The notes beneath the pieces were generated by a model, which was given only the letters and a program-made list of their open reading frames with translations, did not search any database and had not been told where the DNA came from. Both the position numbers and the translations under genes were made by a program. From positions 6,138,001-6,202,000 of the forward strand of contig NZ_CP082161.1 in NCBI RefSeq assembly GCF_023101665.1: a stretch of 64,000 nucleotides of DNA, read 5' to 3'. This DNA comes from Bradyrhizobium sp. 195 (GTDB taxonomy: Bacteria > Pseudomonadota > Alphaproteobacteria > Rhizobiales > Xanthobacteraceae). Below, piece after piece: positions 17,333 to 25,296 of this stretch. Positions within the stretch are counted from its first letter, which is position 1. The number at the start of each line of letters is the position of its first letter.

Positions 17333-18062
17333 GGTCGATATCACAGGCAAGACGTTCAGGAGTGCCGCGGGCGGAACGCACGAGGTGCTCGCGCCGCTTA
17401 AATTCGCGCTTTGCCCCGGCGAGGTCGGCGTACTGATCGGTCCGTCCGGCTGCGGCAAGAGCACGATGCTGCGCATCATCCTCGGGCTCGACGGCGATTT
17501 CAGGGGCCACGTCGCGCGTCCACCACAGGCACGGATCGGAATGGTATTCCAAGAGCCGCGGCTGCTGCCGTGGCGCTCGGTCGAGCAGAATGTGCGGCTG
17601 GCGGCGCCCGACGTGACCGAGGCAAAGCTGTCGGAGCTGTTCAGGATTCTGGAGCTGGAGGCGCATCGCAGCCACTTTCCCGGCGAGTTGTCGCTCGGCC
17701 TTGCCCGGCGCGTCGCGCTCGCCCGCGCCTTCGCCGTCGAGCCTGATCTGCTGGTGCTCGACGAGCCCCTCGCTTCGCTCGACGACGCGCTCGCCGGCCG
17801 CTTGCGCGACGAGATCGCAACGCTGGTGGCGAGCCGTCCGGTGATGACGCTGCTCGTCACCCACAGTCTCGACGATGCGATCCGGCTCGGCGATCGCCTG
17901 TTCTTTTTGTCGCCGCGCCCCGCGCGCATTCTGGCCGAGGTCCCCATCGGCATCCCGCGCGAGGCACGCGGCGACGCCGAGATTGCCGCGATCAAAGCCG
18001 GACTTGCGCAGCGAGCCCAGGGTGAACCGGGCGGCGAACGCTCCGGGCGGGATGCCTCATAG
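17322..18062 (+). CDS. NitT/TauT-type ABC transporter ATPase with degenerate signature
   Basis: This 246-residue ATPase starts with GTG and overlaps the permease. It has Walker A GPSGCGKST, Q-loop MVFQEPRLLPWR, Walker B LLVLDEPLASLD and switch region LVTHSLDDA. The usual LSGGxxxR signature is LSLGLARR, so the second of the two signature glycines' positions is replaced by Leu; this may slow ATP hydrolysis. The remainder is normal for SsuB/TauB-type proteins. It completes the three-gene importer that begins at 15595. Confidence 0.87.
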   Translation: MRLEVDITGKTFRSAAGGTHEVLAPLKFALCPGEVGVLIGPSGCGKSTMLRIILGLDGDFRGHVARPPQARIGMVFQEPRLLPWRSVEQNVRLAAPDVTEAKLSELFRILELEAHRSHFPGELSLGLARRVALARAFAVEPDLLVLDEPLASLDDALAGRLRDEIATLVASRPVMTLLVTHSLDDAIRLGDRLFFLSPRPARILAEVPIGIPREARGDAEIAAIKAGLAQRAQGEPGGERSGRDAS

Positions 18063-18110
18063 GCAACCGCGCGGCGCGTGTGCTAAACAGGCCGGTAGCG
18101 GAGCCTGACG

Positions 18111-18905
18111 ATGAGACGAACCGTTGCTCTGATGACGCTTGGCTTCGCGCTCGTCGCGACCATGGCGAGCGCTCAGGACATGATGCGTGACGTCGACCTC
18201 ACCTCACCCGCCATGGTCTCCGCCGAGATGAGCCGGCAGGAGGTCGAGGCTACGCTGGCCAATGCGAGCGCCGGCGCGCCGGCCGATTTGACCGGCAGGC
18301 GGTTATCGGGGCTCGATCTCAGTGGTCTCGACCTGACCAAGGCAATTCTCCGCACGGCACGGCTCAACAAGACGAAACTCGCCGGCGCCCGGCTCGACGG
18401 GGCGATCCTCGATCAGGCGTGGCTGTTGGATGCGGATCTCACGGGCGCAAGCCTGAAGGGCGCCAATTTGTTCGCTGCGCAGATGGCGCGCGCTCACCTC
18501 GACGGCGCCGATTTGACTGGCGCGCGCATTGCGGCCGATCTCAGCGGCGCGAGCCTGGTCGGCGCGACGATCGCGGATGCGCATCTCGGCGCCGACATGC
18601 GCAACCAGTCGATGGGACTGATGCGCGCCGTGCTGCGATCGGCCAATCTGGCGCAGTTGAACGCGCGCAACGCCGACCTGTCCCGGGTCGATCTCGAATT
18701 TGCTTCCCTCAAGGGGGCCGACCTGACCGGCGCGTCACTCCGGAACGCCCAGCTCGGCGGCGCCGACCTGACCGGGGCAACCGTCATCGACACCGATTTC
18801 GAGGGCGCCGACCTCACCTCCGCCAAGCTGATTGCACCGATCGGCCTTGACCGCGCCAAGAATTTCGACAAGGCAAAGAACCGCGAGCGCCTGATCAGAC
18901 AATAG
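18111..18905 (+). CDS. Exported pentapeptide-repeat protein
   Basis: This 264-residue protein has a signal peptide ending near ASAQD. From about residue 60 on, A(D/N)L-x-x pentapeptides recur (SGLDLSGLDLTKA, LDGAILDQAWLLDADLTGASLKGANL, and a C-terminal block around GADLTGATVIDTDFEGADLTSAKL). These form a right-handed quadrilateral beta-helix. Most such proteins are cytoplasmic; this one appears secreted to the periplasm. No catalytic residues are recognisable. It follows the ABC ATPase by 48 bases on the same strand and may share its transcript. Confidence 0.82.
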   Translation: MRRTVALMTLGFALVATMASAQDMMRDVDLTSPAMVSAEMSRQEVEATLANASAGAPADLTGRRLSGLDLSGLDLTKAILRTARLNKTKLAGARLDGAILDQAWLLDADLTGASLKGANLFAAQMARAHLDGADLTGARIAADLSGASLVGATIADAHLGADMRNQSMGLMRAVLRSANLAQLNARNADLSRVDLEFASLKGADLTGASLRNAQLGGADLTGATVIDTDFEGADLTSAKLIAPIGLDRAKNFDKAKNRERLIRQ

Positions 18906-18931
18906 CGGCGTCGCCTTGGGAGGACGATTTG

Positions 18932-19279
18932 ATGCGTTGGGCTCTGGTTTTGATCGCGTTGCTGGCGTTTGCCGGCGAAGCCGCCGCGCAAGGCAAAGGC
19001 AAGGGCATCAGGCTCTGGAACCTGACGACGGAGACGATCTCCGGCTTCCAGCTCTCACCCGCCGGCAAGACCGAATGGGGCCCGAACCAGTGCTTGAACG
19101 ACAAGGACAAAGAGGTCGATCACGACGAGAGGCTGCGCATCACCGGCGTCGAGCCGGGCCGCTATGACGCCAAGGTCAGCTATCCCAACGCACGGCAGTG
19201 CGTCGTTCGCGACATCGAGATCAGGGCGGATGCGGTGTTCTCGATCGCCGACAAGGATCTGAAGGACTGCACCAAGTAA
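18932..19279 (+). CDS. Small exported protein, function unknown
   Basis: This 115-residue protein has a signal peptide (MRWALVLIALLAF, cleaved near AAAQG). The mature part has IRLWNLTTETISGFQLSP, a charged DKDKEVDHDE stretch and three cysteines (NQC, RQC, DC). A small beta-rich domain is likely. The acidic stretch could bind cations, but no EF-hand is present. It lies 26 bases downstream of the pentapeptide-repeat gene and is probably co-transcribed. No family is recognised. Confidence 0.72.
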   Translation: MRWALVLIALLAFAGEAAAQGKGKGIRLWNLTTETISGFQLSPAGKTEWGPNQCLNDKDKEVDHDERLRITGVEPGRYDAKVSYPNARQCVVRDIEIRADAVFSIADKDLKDCTK

Positions 19280-19288
19280 AGGGACGCC

Positions 19289-19498
19289 TTACGCCCTGTC
19301 GTTCGGGTGCGGATATTCGCAGCGCCACCGCACCGCGTGCCACTTCGGATGCTCTCCGACCCATTGCGCGATATAGGGCGGCGCGGCCATCGCACATTGC
19401 CGCGGCGACCCACCATAGTTGAACATCAGATGCTGCTCCTCGCAGGTCGCAGGCGAGAGCACCGCACACACAGTCACCACCAGATCAATCGGGTTCAT
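19289..19498 (-). CDS. Small cysteine-rich hypothetical protein
   Basis: This 69-residue protein starts MNPIDLVVTVCAVLSPATCEEQHL, with one N-terminal hydrophobic stretch and five cysteines (VCAV, TCEE, QCAM, RCEY among them). AAGGAT sits a few bases before ATG 19498. Similar short proteins are often annotated without function in Bradyrhizobium; I cannot assign a role. It converges on the gene ending at 19279. Confidence 0.6.
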   Translation of the reverse strand: MNPIDLVVTVCAVLSPATCEEQHLMFNYGGSPRQCAMAAPPYIAQWVGEHPKWHAVRWRCEYPHPNDRA

Positions 19499-19628
19499 GC
19501 CGGGATCCTTGCAAGGGCAATCGAGATTAGCACGAAAGGTTACGTTCCGCGGAGGGGGAAGTTTCATTTTGCGGGGATGGGGCGGGAACTGGAGGCCGAG
19601 GCTCAGATTCCCCTCTCCCCTCGTGGGA

Positions 19629-20498
19629 CTAAAAATTCACCCCGAACACCAGCCGGGCCTGGTGGCGTTCGAAATTGACGAGGTCGAGATTTGCGGATGA
19701 CCCGGCCGGACGGCCCCAGGCCTGCATGCTCCAGCTCAAGGTGAGCCGTGAGCGCTCGGATAGCTGGAAATATGCGGTCGGGCCGACGAACAGCGCCTGG
19801 CCTGAAAACTCCCCGAGGCCGATGCCTTCATATTGCCTGAAGTAGCGCAGCTCGCCGCCGAGCAGAACATTGGGCCGCACGCGCACCAGGCCGGCAAACG
19901 CCGCCCCGATCGTCGAGCTCTTCTCGGACTGCCCCGTCACCTCGAAGCGCGCCCATTCCGGCTGATAGATCAGGTTGAGCGCGCCGATGGCGAAGTTCGG
20001 GATGAGCTCGCGATCGATGGCGAGGGTGAATTCGGTGCCGTACATCCGCCCTTTCGCGCCGCTGGTCTCGTCGATGCGGTCGCCATGGAGCTCGGCGGCG
20101 ATGGTGAGACCGAACGGCGCGCGCTCGCGGTCGAGCAGGCGATAACGCAGGTCTAACGAAGCCCCCTGGAAGTTGAGCTGGCGGCGGTCGTCGATATCGC
20201 GGACGCCGGTGATGTCGTGCAAGCTGGCCGTACCGCCGACCTCGACGCGAAAGTTCGGCAGCGGCACGACTTCGATCTCGAACTCGTGCTCGAGGGCGCG
20301 ATATGTGCCGCCGCCCTTGCCGAAGCGCCCTGTCGTCTGGGTCTGGAATTCACGTTCGCCGGGATTGCCGACATCGGTGCCGATCATGAAGCCGAAGATG
20401 TGCTCGGTATCGAAGCTCTCTTCGGCGCTGACGCGTGCGGGTAGAAGCGCGACCGTGCAGGCAGCAATAGTCCAGAAGCTGTTGGCTCTCGCGCGCAT
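19629..20498 (-). CDS. Putative outer-membrane beta-barrel protein downstream of pqqA
   Basis: This 289-residue protein has a signal peptide ending near RVSAEE. It has alternating hydrophobic/polar strands rich in Phe, Tyr and Gly, and ends in LVFGVNF, a C-terminal aromatic typical of outer-membrane barrels sorted by the Bam complex. It lies 60 bases downstream of pqqA on the same strand and is probably in the same transcript. No family name can be given. A role in moving PQQ, metal or substrate across the outer membrane is only suggested by position. Confidence 0.75.
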   Translation of the reverse strand: MRARANSFWTIAACTVALLPARVSAEESFDTEHIFGFMIGTDVGNPGEREFQTQTTGRFGKGGGTYRALEHEFEIEVVPLPNFRVEVGGTASLHDITGVRDIDDRRQLNFQGASLDLRYRLLDRERAPFGLTIAAELHGDRIDETSGAKGRMYGTEFTLAIDRELIPNFAIGALNLIYQPEWARFEVTGQSEKSSTIGAAFAGLVRVRPNVLLGGELRYFRQYEGIGLGEFSGQALFVGPTAYFQLSERSRLTLSWSMQAWGRPAGSSANLDLVNFERHQARLVFGVNF

Positions 20499-20558
20499 TC
20501 CTGACACTACCACGGCTTCGACGGCGTTTGCCATCGAAGCCGCGGCAGGTCGTCAGTC

Positions 20559-20639
20559 TTACTTGCGCGAAGCGCAGGCGTACATGTTGATTTCCATGCC
20601 GACCGGCACTTCCACGATCTTCGGAGCTTTCCAAGCCAT
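20559..20639 (-). CDS. pqqA: PQQ precursor peptide PqqA (26 residues)
   Basis: The minus strand from ATG 20639 to TAA 20559 encodes a 26-residue peptide beginning MAWKAPKIVEVPVG and ending ACASRK. Glu16 and Tyr20 are the two residues whose side chains PqqE, PqqD and partner enzymes crosslink to build pyrroloquinoline quinone. The length and Glu-x-x-x-Tyr spacing match PqqA exactly. GGGGAGACCCCGA precedes the ATG. No pqqBCDE genes are in the window, so this copy is unlinked and may supply precursor on demand for the island's PQQ dehydrogenases. Confidence 0.95.
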   Translation of the reverse strand: MAWKAPKIVEVPVGMEINMYACASRK

Positions 20640-20867
20640 TCGGGGTCTCCCCAAGGTATTGAGCGCGACATCGCGCGGCGCAAAACCTAGGGCTGCGTCA
20701 GGTGCAGTTCAAGCCTCGATTCGGTTGTCGAGCGCGTCTGTGTCGATTCTTCGCGACTGCATTTCGCTCTGGGACAAAGCCAGTTCCCTCTTGGTCAAAC
20801 ACGACCTGCAAGACACTGCCTTGTGCGACGCACCGCGCGTCGAATCGACACCAACGGCGCCGCGCCG

Positions 20868-21197
20868 TCAGCAGCCCTTGTCTGCCATCGCGGCGTCCGG
20901 CTTGGCACCGTCGGCCCGCTGAGCCGCCGTCGGCTGGCTCTGCATCTGCCGCTGCGCATCTTCGGATGACGCCGGCGTTTCACCGCTCGCACGATTCATC
21001 GTGCTGGTCGGCGGATGCTGGCTGCTGTCGCCCGCTGAGCTGGACGAGTGCGACTGCGCCGAGCCTACGGTGACCGGACCAGAACCAGCATCCTTGTCAG
21101 TGCTGGCGCTGCCCGTGTTGCATGGGCCGGCGATGGCGACGCCGGCGCTCAACGTCAGGATCGCGCAGGCGGCAAGAACGGAACGTTTCGTGTTCAT
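20868..21197 (-). CDS. Small exported low-complexity protein
   Basis: This 109-residue protein has a signal peptide ending near AIAGP. The mature part is rich in Ser, Ala, Gln and Asp and is probably disordered, with cysteines only near its two ends (PCNTG and the final KGC). AGGAG lies six bases before ATG 21197. It sits between pqqA and the lanmodulin-like gene on the same strand. No family or function is recognised; the cysteines could form a disulfide closing the chain. Confidence 0.65.
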   Translation of the reverse strand: MNTKRSVLAACAILTLSAGVAIAGPCNTGSASTDKDAGSGPVTVGSAQSHSSSSAGDSSQHPPTSTMNRASGETPASSEDAQRQMQSQPTAAQRADGAKPDAAMADKGC

Positions 21198-21338
21198 CTG
21201 CATCTCCTCTTCTCCCGCGGCGCTGCCCCGGCGCCTGGCAGGACATCGCGAAGAGAACAGGCCGAACTGCCCGATGTTCCGAGTGTCGGAGCGGAAATGC
21301 TCGCAAAAACCGCCCGCCTCAGGTCTGTTCCGTTGCGC

Positions 21339-21731
21339 TCACCGCAACAATCGCAGCAGCGCGCGGCCGGCGCGCGAGTTCAGCTCCTTCGCATCCAGCG
21401 TTCCATCCTTGTCGGGATTGGCTGCATTGAAGCGCCGCTCGACCACGGACAAATATTCGTCGAGCGTCAGCGTCCCATCCTGGTCGGGATCGGCCGCGGC
21501 GAGTTCTTTCGCCGTCAACCGTCCGCGCAATTCGCGCGCATCGAGCGTGCCGTCATGATCGGGATCGAGCTTTGCGAACAATGCGGCGGCCGCCTTCTTC
21601 ACCTCGGCAAGATCGAGCGTGCCGTCATTGTCGGTATCGAACAACTTGACCGCGTTGCCGGCGGCGGACCATGCCGGACCGGACAACAGTGCAATCGTGA
21701 GCGCAAGCGCAATTGAGCGACGCGAAATCAT
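21339..21731 (-). CDS. lanM: Lanmodulin-like lanthanide-binding protein with four EF-hands
   Basis: This 130-residue exported protein has a signal peptide ending near WSAAG and four EF-hand loops: DTDNDGTLDLAE (32-43), DPDHDGTLDARE (56-67), DPDQDGTLTLDE (81-92) and NPDKDGTLDAKE (105-116). Pro at loop position 2 (loops 2-4), Asn at position 1 of loop 4 and only 12-13 residues between adjacent loops are the hallmarks of lanmodulin, against about 25 in calmodulin. In known lanmodulins these give picomolar, selective lanthanide binding. Loop 1 has Thr instead of Pro and loop 3 has Thr at position 9, so affinities may differ. GGGAGG precedes ATG 21731. It is divergent from a XoxF gene. Confidence 0.9.
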   Translation of the reverse strand: MISRRSIALALTIALLSGPAWSAAGNAVKLFDTDNDGTLDLAEVKKAAAALFAKLDPDHDGTLDARELRGRLTAKELAAADPDQDGTLTLDEYLSVVERRFNAANPDKDGTLDAKELNSRAGRALLRLLR

Positions 21732-22074
21732 CAAGACCTCCCAGACTGGAGCCCCGGTGCGGGGCGAAGCAGCAACGAGGTAAATCCACAAGCGGCTCCC
21801 GGTTCAAGTCCGGAATACAACTTGCGCGCGCCACAACTCGCGGAATCCGACCGCTCGCCCGGACCACTTTGACCGGACGGAGCTGCTTCGTGGCGCGGAA
21901 TTTCCCAGCGTCTCCGCACAAGTGGGACTTGCTGCGTCAGGTTTCCGTAAGGTGACCATCACCTGCGTTCAACGATATCGGCACGACGCATGCGACTTTC
22001 GTATTGACGCGTTTTGGTTTCCGACGGAGATTTGCTTCCGCGGCGTCAAAAGGCGCGCATATTGGGAGGAACGG
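21732..22074. promoter_or_regulatory. Divergent intergenic region between lanM and the first xoxF-like gene
   Basis: These 343 bases must hold promoters for both genes. A short inverted repeat AGGTGACCATCACCT (21950-21964, six-base arms, three-base spacer) lies about 110 bases before the dehydrogenase start. TTGGGAGGAACGG is a strong ribosome site for the ATG at 22075. No confident -35/-10 pair was identified. Confidence 0.5.
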
Positions 22075-23739
22075 ATGAAACGCTTTGCGATGGCCGCGAG
22101 CCTCGTCATGCTTGCATCGACTTGTGCAAGCGCACAGACCACCGAGCAACTGGTCAAAGGCGCGACCGATACATCGAACGTTCTCAATTACGGGATGGGC
22201 TACAATCTGCAGCGCTTCTCGACGCTGAACCAGATCAACAAGGACAGCGTCAAGAACCTTGTCCCGGTCTGGAACTACTCTTTCAACGACGATCGCAGCG
22301 AGGAATCGCAGCCCATAGTCTATCAGGGCGTGATCTACGTGACCTCGCACAATGCGACCATGGCGGTGGATGCCAAGACCGGCAAGCAGATCTGGAAGAG
22401 CAAGATCGAATATCCCGCCGAGACCCCCCGAATCGTCTGCTGCGGCATCATCAATCGCGGCGTCGCAATCCACGAAGGCAAATTGTTTCGTACGACGCTC
22501 GATGCCAACGTGATCGCGATTGACGCAAAGACAGGCAAGGAGCTTTGGCGTCAGAAGGCCGCCGACATCAAGGAAGGCTATTCGATGACGGTGGCCCCGC
22601 TGGTCGCCGACGGCGTCGTCATCACCGGCATCTCCGGCGCCGAGTTCGGCACGCGCGGCTTCATCGACGGCTGGGATCCGGCGACAGGCAAGCACCTGTG
22701 GCGCACCCATTCCATTCCCGCGCCGGAAGAGCCCGGCGGCGACACCTGGAAGGGCGACACCTGGAAGCTCGGCGGCGGCTCGACCTGGATCACCGGCTCT
22801 TATGACGCCGAGCTGAACACCGTATATTGGGGCATCGGTAATCCCGGCCCGTTCAATTCGGCGGTGCGCCCCGGCGACAACCTCTACACCTGCTCCGTGC
22901 TGGCGATGGATCCCAAGACCGGCAAGATCAAGTGGCACTACCAGTTCTCACCGAACAATCCGTTCGACTATGACGCGGTCGCCGAGATGGTGCTCGCGGA
23001 TGTGAACGTCGAGGGCAAGCCGACCAAGGCGCTGATGAATGCCAACCGCAACGGCTTCTTCTACGTTCTCGACCGCACCAACGGCAAGCTGCTGGCGGCC
23101 AATCCTTACGTGAAGGTGAATTGGGCGACCGGCGTCGACATGAAGACGGGCCGTCCGATCGAAACCGACGTCGCCAAGGAGGCGCGCGAGGGCAAGAAGG
23201 TGACGGTCTATCCCTCCATCCTCGGCGGCAAGAACTGGGAGCCGATGTCGTTCAATCCACAGACCGGCCTTGCCTACGCCAACACGCTCGCCTTCGGCGG
23301 CAGGTACAAGGCCGAGCCCGTCACCTTCAAGCAGGGTGAATGGTATCTCGGCATGGACCTGACCGATCCCTGGGAGTTCGGGGACGGACCGCGCGGTCAC
23401 CTCAAGGCGATCGATCCCATGACCGGCAAGTCGAAGTGGGAAGCGCCGAGCGACATTCCACGCTTCTCGGGCGTGCTGTCGACCGCGGGCGGCGTCGTAT
23501 TCTCGGGCGCACTGACCGGCGAGTTCGAGGCATTCGACGCCGACACCGGCAAGAAGCTCTGGCAGTTCCAGACCGGCTCCGGCATCGAGGGCCAGCCGGT
23601 GACCTGGCAGCAGGATGGCGTGCAGTATGTCGCGGTGACCAGCGGTTATGGCGGCGTCTACTCGCTGTTCTCCGGCGACGAGCGGCTTGCCAAGGTGCCG
23701 CCCGGCGGCTCGCTGTGGGTCTTTGCGGTCAAGCAGTAA
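22075..23739 (+). CDS. PQQ-dependent alcohol dehydrogenase with lanthanide signature (XoxF-like)
   Basis: This 554-residue periplasmic quinoprotein has a signal peptide ending near ASAQT and an eight-bladed propeller (repeated DAKTGK-x-x-W tryptophan-docking motifs). The vicinal disulfide Cys122-Cys123 (RIVCCG) lies over PQQ. Metal ligands are Glu190 (SGAEFG), Asn256 (GIGNPG), catalytic Asp298 and extra Asp300 (PFDYDAV), the Asp that marks lanthanide enzymes. It is about 45 residues shorter than XoxF at 29519, and the sequence is divergent, so the substrate may not be methanol. It starts an operon with cytochrome c and a XoxJ-like protein, the xoxFGJ arrangement. An upstream in-frame start at 21922 lacks a signal peptide. 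Confidence 0.9.
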   Translation: MKRFAMAASLVMLASTCASAQTTEQLVKGATDTSNVLNYGMGYNLQRFSTLNQINKDSVKNLVPVWNYSFNDDRSEESQPIVYQGVIYVTSHNATMAVDAKTGKQIWKSKIEYPAETPRIVCCGIINRGVAIHEGKLFRTTLDANVIAIDAKTGKELWRQKAADIKEGYSMTVAPLVADGVVITGISGAEFGTRGFIDGWDPATGKHLWRTHSIPAPEEPGGDTWKGDTWKLGGGSTWITGSYDAELNTVYWGIGNPGPFNSAVRPGDNLYTCSVLAMDPKTGKIKWHYQFSPNNPFDYDAVAEMVLADVNVEGKPTKALMNANRNGFFYVLDRTNGKLLAANPYVKVNWATGVDMKTGRPIETDVAKEAREGKKVTVYPSILGGKNWEPMSFNPQTGLAYANTLAFGGRYKAEPVTFKQGEWYLGMDLTDPWEFGDGPRGHLKAIDPMTGKSKWEAPSDIPRFSGVLSTAGGVVFSGALTGEFEAFDADTGKKLWQFQTGSGIEGQPVTWQQDGVQYVAVTSGYGGVYSLFSGDERLAKVPPGGSLWVFAVKQ

Positions 23740-23747
23740 TCCGCGGC

Positions 23748-24107
23748 ATGATGCTGAGAGACATGTTTGACAGGACGGCGGCGATTTTCGCCGCCGCCCT
23801 GGTGCTGACGGTCGCGCTTGCGGCGACCGTTCGTGCCGCCGACGAGCCAACCGGCAATCCCATGCAGGCGCAGATCGACCACGGCAAGTCGACCTATGCC
23901 GAGAAATGCTCGCACTGCCATGGCCCGAACCTGATGAACTCCGGGACCATCACACCGGATCTGCGCGTCTTCCCCGACGACAAGACGCGCTTCGTCACCA
24001 CGGTGAAGAACGGCAAGAACAACAAGATGCCGCCCTGGGGCGACATCCTCAGCGACGACCAGATCGGGGATCTCTGGGCCTTCATCTCCAGCCGGAGAAA
24101 ACCATGA
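23748..24107 (+). CDS. Periplasmic c-type cytochrome, electron acceptor of the adjacent dehydrogenase
   Basis: This 119-residue protein has a signal peptide ending near VRAAD, one haem site CSHCH, and a distal methionine in KMPPWGD. That makes it a small class I monohaem cytochrome c. It starts eight bases after the dehydrogenase stop and its own stop overlaps the next start (ATGA). By position it accepts electrons from the XoxF-like enzyme, the XoxG role, although it differs from the longer cytochrome at 31396. Starts 23751 and 23763 are also possible. Confidence 0.9.
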   Translation: MMLRDMFDRTAAIFAAALVLTVALAATVRAADEPTGNPMQAQIDHGKSTYAEKCSHCHGPNLMNSGTITPDLRVFPDDKTRFVTTVKNGKNNKMPPWGDILSDDQIGDLWAFISSRRKP

Positions 24108-25033
24108 GGGGCCGGCATGCAGCATGTTGCCTCGCCGCCGTTCTGTCGACGATGGCGTCGGTCGCGCTTGCGGCCGACGATCCCCTGAAGATCTGTCTCG
24201 ACGAGGACCGGCCGCCGCTCTCGATGCATCAGCGCGGCAAGCCGGATGCCGGCTTCGACGTGCTGCTGGCGCAGGCGATCGCGGAGCGGCTCGGACGGCC
24301 GCTGGCGATCCAGTGGTTCGAGAGCAAGCTGGACGAGGATTCCAGTCCACAGCTCGAGGCCAACGCGCTGCTCTCGGATGGGCGCTGCTCGCTCGTCGGC
24401 GGCTACGCGCTGACGCAGGATTCGCTCGTCGTCCCCGGGATGAAGACGGCGCGCTTGCCGGACTTCGCCGGGGCCACACGCGACGATCGGCGGCGCCGCG
24501 TCGCGCTCGGCGTGCTCACCCCGAGCCAGCCTTACGTCTATTCGCCGATGACGGTGGTGCTCGGGCCGAAGGCAAGCGGCCGCAAGATCGGCGACATCGG
24601 CGATCTCACTGGGCTTAGTCTGGTCATCGAAAGCGGCTCGCTCGGCGACGCCATCCTGATGACATTCGACAAGGGGCGGCTGATCGACGGCATCACCCAT
24701 CTCGTCCCCGGCCGCGACGATCTCCTCGGCGCGCTCCAGCGCGGCGACCATGACGCGACGCTGATCGACCTTGCGCGCTTCGACGCCCATCGCGCCGCGC
24801 ACCCCGACAGTGCGCTCACGGCGTCCGGCTATTACTACCCGATCGGCGCCAATCGCGGCTATGTCGGTCTTGCCAGCGATGGCGCGCTGATCGATGCCGT
24901 CAACAAGGCGCTGAGCGCCCTCGCGGCCGAGGGCAGGATCGCCGAATTCGGCAGACAAGCCGGCCTCACCTATCTGCCGCCGCGCGAGCCGGCGATTCTG
25001 GGCGACGTCTGGACGAAGATCATTCAGCGGTGA
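24104..25033 (+). CDS. XoxJ-like periplasmic binding protein of the first XoxF module
   Basis: This 309-residue protein has a signal peptide ending near ALAAD. The mature N-terminus LKICLDEDRPPLSMHQRGKP and later LLAQAIAERLGRPLAIQWFES give the SBP-family-3 fold used by MoxJ/XoxJ. It overlaps the cytochrome gene by four bases, so the three genes form a coupled xoxFGJ-type operon. It is distinct from the XoxJ at 12160 and shares only the fold pattern, so the window carries two such proteins. A chaperone or activation role for the quinoprotein is proposed for the family and not proved. Confidence 0.85.
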   Translation: MRGRHAACCLAAVLSTMASVALAADDPLKICLDEDRPPLSMHQRGKPDAGFDVLLAQAIAERLGRPLAIQWFESKLDEDSSPQLEANALLSDGRCSLVGGYALTQDSLVVPGMKTARLPDFAGATRDDRRRRVALGVLTPSQPYVYSPMTVVLGPKASGRKIGDIGDLTGLSLVIESGSLGDAILMTFDKGRLIDGITHLVPGRDDLLGALQRGDHDATLIDLARFDAHRAAHPDSALTASGYYYPIGANRGYVGLASDGALIDAVNKALSALAAEGRIAEFGRQAGLTYLPPREPAILGDVWTKIIQR

Positions 25034-25126
25034 GGCTCTCTTGTCCGGACGCGGTGCGGCACGCAGTGACGCTCCGCAGAGCCGGGAAAGAAGTGCGAGA
25101 TACGGCGCTCGCACTGCCCCTCCATC

Positions 25127-25210
25127 CTCATTGCGAGCGCAGCGAAGCAATCCAGAATCTCTCCGCGGAGATACTCTGGATTGCTTCGTCGCTTCGCTCC
25201 TCGCAATGAC
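25127..25210. repeat. Palindromic intergenic repeat (GCAATCCAGAAT / CTGGATTGC family)
   Basis: The arms CATTGCGAGCGCAGCGAAGC and GCTTCGCTCCTCGCAATGAC enclose CAATCCAGAATCTC and GATACTCTGGATTG. This is the same family as 11453-11540 and 62779-62875. It follows the first xoxFGJ operon and may end or stabilise its transcript. Confidence 0.85.
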
Positions 25211-25296
25211 GGAGCAAAGAGCATCGTCTCCAAGCTGGTCTGGCCATGCGGCGAACCGTAAGATGCCTGCGGTTTCATTTCGCCCTTTGGTGCCCT

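Noticed and set aside
22075..23739. Calcium-type MxaF identity for the first PQQ dehydrogenase
   Set aside because: It has Asp two residues after the catalytic Asp (FDYD), where MxaF has Ala. No mxa genes follow.
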